A stretch of 7,921 nucleotides of DNA, from NCBI GenBank assembly GCA_021299675.1, contig JAJTIF010000372.1, positions 1 through 7,921 on the forward strand. Direction: 5' to 3'. Below, one piece after another: positions 6,484-7,921 of this stretch. How positions within the stretch are numbered: position 1 is the stretch's first letter; each line of letters opens with the position of its first letter. Position numbers and translations under genes: made by a program. The notes beneath the pieces are model-generated. The model searched no databases. It was not told the DNA's origin and saw only the letters and a program-made list of their open reading frames with translations. Source of the DNA: Pseudomonadota bacterium. GTDB taxonomy: Bacteria > Bdellovibrionota > Bacteriovoracia > Bacteriovoracales > Bacteriovoracaceae.

Positions 6484-7248
6484 CTATTCCTTCGCTTCTG
6501 GAGCAGTACGGTCTTTAGGGGGCAAGAAAGATTCAAGTTTCTCACGGATGGTTCGTGGGTTTTCTCCCGCGACGATCCCTAGTACTCCTGCCACCACGAT
6601 GCTCATCTTCGTGGCTTCAGATTTACTAAAGCGCTTGAGCTTGGCTGCCATCGGGTTACAAAACACGGCCATGATGACCGCACCATAAAGAGTCGTCAAA
6701 AGTGCCACCGCCATAGCGGGACCGATCGAGCTGGGGTCTGACATGTTCTGAAGCATTTGCACCAGACCGATCAGGGTTCCGATCATACCAAAGGCGGGAC
6801 CGTCACCGGCCATGCCTTCAAGGATCTCTGCTCCTCTCCCGTGGCGCTCTTCCAACGCCGAGATCTCAAGCTCCAAGATCCCTGAGATAACCTCAGGTGG
6901 GCGGTTATCGGCGGCCAGCGTAATCGCTTTTTTAAGAAACTTATCCTCGACCGGAACCTTTTCAAGGGCGAACACTGATTCACGACGAGCCACTTCGGAG
7001 AGCTTGATGATCTCATCGATCATGGCTTTGGGTTCAGTCATGACGTTCAGGAAAACTTTCGACACGACCGTCGCAAGCGACTTGAGATCTGAGGCTCCCC
7101 ATTTAAGAGAGGTTGAAGCAGCGGTTCCTCCGATAACCAGAACCACTGAAGGAATATCGATGAAGATCCCGAAGGATCCTCCAAGGTAAATCGCCCAGAT
7201 AATCGCTAGGTTCGCAAGCCCAAGTCCTACAATCGAGGTTAAATCCAT
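6484..7248 (-). CDS. motA: Flagellar motor stator protein MotA/PomA
   Basis: MotA forms the ion-channel ring of the stator and contacts the rotor protein FliG. From the ATG at 7248 the protein has 254 residues, begins MDLTSIVG as PomA-type proteins do, and has four membrane helices (about 4-22, 31-48, 150-168 and 177-200). The large cytoplasmic loop carries the rotor-contact charges (R88/R89 and E96 in SEVARRESVFALEKVP) and the ERH at 134-136. The channel block GDGPAFGMIGTLIGLVQML and GPAMAVALLTTLYGAVIM are diagnostic and contain the conserved prolines. I prefer 7248 to the upstream ATG at 7257 because family members start MDL and GGGA lies about 8 nt upstream. The gene leads the motA-motB-pseudouridine synthase operon, from a FliA-like promoter at 7285-7311. 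Confidence 0.95.
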   Translation of the reverse strand: MDLTSIVGLGLANLAIIWAIYLGGSFGIFIDIPSVVLVIGGTAASTSLKWGASDLKSLATVVSKVFLNVMTEPKAMIDEIIKLSEVARRESVFALEKVPVEDKFLKKAITLAADNRPPEVISGILELEISALEERHGRGAEILEGMAGDGPAFGMIGTLIGLVQMLQNMSDPSSIGPAMAVALLTTLYGAVIMAVFCNPMAAKLKRFSKSEATKMSIVVAGVLGIVAGENPRTIREKLESFLPPKDRTAPEAKE

Positions 7249-7284
7249 ACACAACATCCCGAAAAAATTTTCTTCTTAGAATAA

Positions 7285-7311
7285 GTATCGGAATCTATTG
7301 GGTAGAGTTTG
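7285..7311 (-). promoter_or_regulatory. Sigma28 (FliA)-like promoter for motA
   Basis: Read on the minus strand, the -35 octamer is CAAACTCT (7304-7311), then an 11-nt spacer, then TCCGATAC (7285-7292). The E. coli FliA consensus is TAAAGTTT-N11-GCCGATAA, so 5 of 8 and 6 of 8 positions match with the exact spacer, including the CAAA and CCGATA cores. The predicted start (about 7278) gives a leader of ~30 nt to the motA ATG. The element lies just downstream of the terminator at 7316-7346. Stator genes are classical FliA targets, which raises the prior. Confidence 0.6.
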
Positions 7312-7315
7312 AGGA

Positions 7316-7346
7316 ATAAAAAAAGCCGCGTGGGACGCGGCTTTTT
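7316..7346 (-). terminator. Strong intrinsic terminator, bidirectional in form
   Basis: The perfect stem GCCGCGT (7325-7331) / ACGCGGC (7335-7341) with a GGG loop is extended by A/T pairs on both sides (7320-7324 with 7342-7346). Read on the minus strand, the hairpin is followed by TTTTTTTATT, an ideal U-tract, so it ends the 7372-7581 transcript and insulates motA. The plus-strand T-run would also allow termination in that direction. Confidence 0.93.
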
Positions 7347-7371
7347 AAATATTAAACTATTTTGATCGGAA

Positions 7372-7581
7372 TTATTTTACAGCTTTCTCGTCTAAAAGAG
7401 TGCTGTCGATGAAGTTCAGCATAGCCGCTCTGAGTGTCTCAAGGCTGATCTCTTCGTCTTCTGTGCGACCGACGAAAAGTTCTTTTTCGATCATCTCAAC
7501 AGGAAAGCCTGTCATTTTAGAAAGCTCATCGAGGCTTACTTTTTTTGCAGGTGCTGTCTCAACTTCTCTCTCAATTGACAT
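7372..7581 (-). CDS. Small acidic protein with HTH-like segment, 69 residues, unknown function
   Basis: The frame is open up to 7638, but the start is placed at the ATG at 7581 because AAGGAG (7588-7593) sits exactly 6 nt upstream and a promoter-like element starts transcription at about 7635. The upper ATGs (7638, 7617) have poor or no ribosome sites. The product is Glu- and Asp-rich. The segment VSLDELSKMTGFPVEMIEKEL, residues 15-35, has the spacing of a helix-turn-helix, followed by a helix rich in Leu and Ala (about 45-63). It could be a small DNA-binding or protein-interaction domain; no family is recognised. It is monocistronic: it ends just before the terminator at 7316-7346 and is separated from the upstream pabB-like gene by 153 nt. 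Confidence 0.7.
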   Translation of the reverse strand: MSIEREVETAPAKKVSLDELSKMTGFPVEMIEKELFVGRTEDEEISLETLRAAMLNFIDSTLLDEKAVK

Positions 7582-7587
7582 TCTGGA

Positions 7588-7593
7588 CTCCTT
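7588..7593 (-). promoter_or_regulatory. Shine-Dalgarno that decides the start of the 69-residue protein
   Basis: AAGGAG on the minus strand, 6 nt before the ATG at 7581. It is the best ribosome-binding site in the window and favours the short start over the two upstream in-frame ATGs. Confidence 0.75.
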
Positions 7594-7641
7594 GAATAAC
7601 TCATCAGACCAATCCATGGCCTTAATGTTGTGTGACATGAG

Positions 7642-7669
7642 CGTATCGAGAGATAAAAAGAAGAGTCAA
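7642..7669 (-). promoter_or_regulatory. Sigma70-like promoter for the 69-residue protein
   Basis: On the minus strand TTGACT (7664-7669, 5 of 6 to the -35 consensus) is followed after 16 nt by GATACG (7642-7647), a weak -10 (3 of 6). The start would be about 7635, giving a ~54-nt leader to the chosen ATG. It lies between the pabB-like stop (7735) and the small gene, where a promoter is expected. Confidence 0.35.
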
Positions 7670-7734
7670 TGTAACAAGAGCTGCTGTCAGAAGATGTTAG
7701 ATGCACTCCAGAATAGGGGCATAAGCTTTGAATA

Positions 7735-7921
7735 TTACGGAACTCTATGCTTAATATTTCTAGTTAAAAAAGGTGACAGAAAACTTTCAGACTTTCTTAA
7801 CATCTCTTCAAATTCACTGGCTTTGCTACTTTTCAGTGTGACTCCCCCACCGGCGCCGTATTTCATTTCCTTCAGACCCAGATCAATTTCAGCCGTACGG
7901 ATATTAATCGATCCGGCCAAA
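7735..7921 (-). CDS. Chorismate-binding enzyme, C-terminal part (PabB/TrpE component I type), runs off right edge
   Basis: The last ~62 codons of a larger gene are present. GSINIRTAEI near the edge corresponds to the 'xxAIRT' motif of chorismate-utilising enzymes, and YGAGGGVTLKSSKASEFEEML matches their closing 'GAGGGIVxxSxPxxExxE' block, which lines the chorismate/Mg site. These enzymes convert chorismate to aminodeoxychorismate (folate), anthranilate (tryptophan) or isochorismate. The wording favours PabB over TrpE, but the specificity-determining residues lie outside the window. The apparent Met at 7920 is internal, not a start. After the block come about 23 residues ending in HRVP. No terminator is visible between its stop and the next promoter. 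Confidence 0.8.
   Translation of the reverse strand, partial: LAGSINIRTAEIDLGLKEMKYGAGGGVTLKSSKASEFEEMLRKSESFLSPFLTRNIKHRVP

Noticed and set aside
7261..7275. A/T-rich palindrome-like GAAAAAATTTTC
   Set aside because: Short A/T symmetry expected by chance in a leader; no known operator resemblance.
7582..7638. Longer start for the small protein near motA
   Set aside because: No ribosome site at 7638, a weak one at 7617, and the predicted transcript start is at about 7635; the AAGGAG before 7581 is far better.
7670..7734. Possible terminator after the pabB-like gene (AGCTGCT repeat)
   Set aside because: The repeat is a short odd palindrome without stem length or a T-run.

Overview
The window reads as chromosomal DNA of a flagellated Gram-negative bacterium. 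It is densely packed, with G+C roughly half by eye. The flagellar stator pair (MotB with a CPPCKKG leader), the YciB-like and DUF454 inner-membrane proteins and the housekeeping genes recall Bdellovibrio and relatives, but that placement is an impression, not a demonstrated assignment. I see no phage, transposon, CRISPR or tRNA signatures. All genes but one lie on the minus strand.

Right end, read in the minus-strand direction of transcription. The C-terminus of a chorismate-binding enzyme (PabB/TrpE type) enters from beyond base 7921 and stops at 7735. A small 69-residue protein of unknown function (7372-7581) follows. It has its own sigma70-like promoter and a strong Shine-Dalgarno that fixes its start, and it ends at a strong intrinsic terminator (7316-7346). 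Immediately after the terminator is a sigma28/FliA-like promoter (7285-7311). It drives a tight operon of motA, motB and an RluA-family pseudouridine synthase. motA and motB are 2 nt apart, and motB overlaps the GTG-started synthase by 11 nt.

Middle. The only plus-strand gene (4411-4893) encodes a small membrane-anchored protein of unknown function. It probably has a leaderless transcript from an extended -10 promoter. It converges on the RluA-type gene, and the two coding ends overlap by 63 bp. It is divergent from a second minus-strand cluster across a 91-bp gap.

Left part. The second minus-strand cluster has four genes: a divergent WYL-like domain protein (3366-4319), a YciB/IspZ-like membrane protein (2793-3356), a LOG-family phosphoribohydrolase (2254-2796) and an unrecognised 236-residue protein (1541-2251). 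The joins are 9 nt, a 4-nt ATGA overlap and 2 nt, so this is very probably one transcript. A 65-bp gap with a sigma70-like promoter precedes miaB (87-1475), whose end overlaps the start of a DUF454/YbaN-type membrane protein that runs off the left edge.

Functionally the window combines motility (stator), RNA modification (MiaB on tRNA A37; an RluA-type uridine isomerase), nucleotide and cofactor metabolism (LOG, PabB/TrpE type) and envelope proteins. I found no clear new multi-gene system. The best leads are the FliA-like control of a stator-pseudouridine synthase operon, the divergent WYL protein in a LOG/YciB cluster, two apparently leaderless promoters, and the convergent coding overlap.
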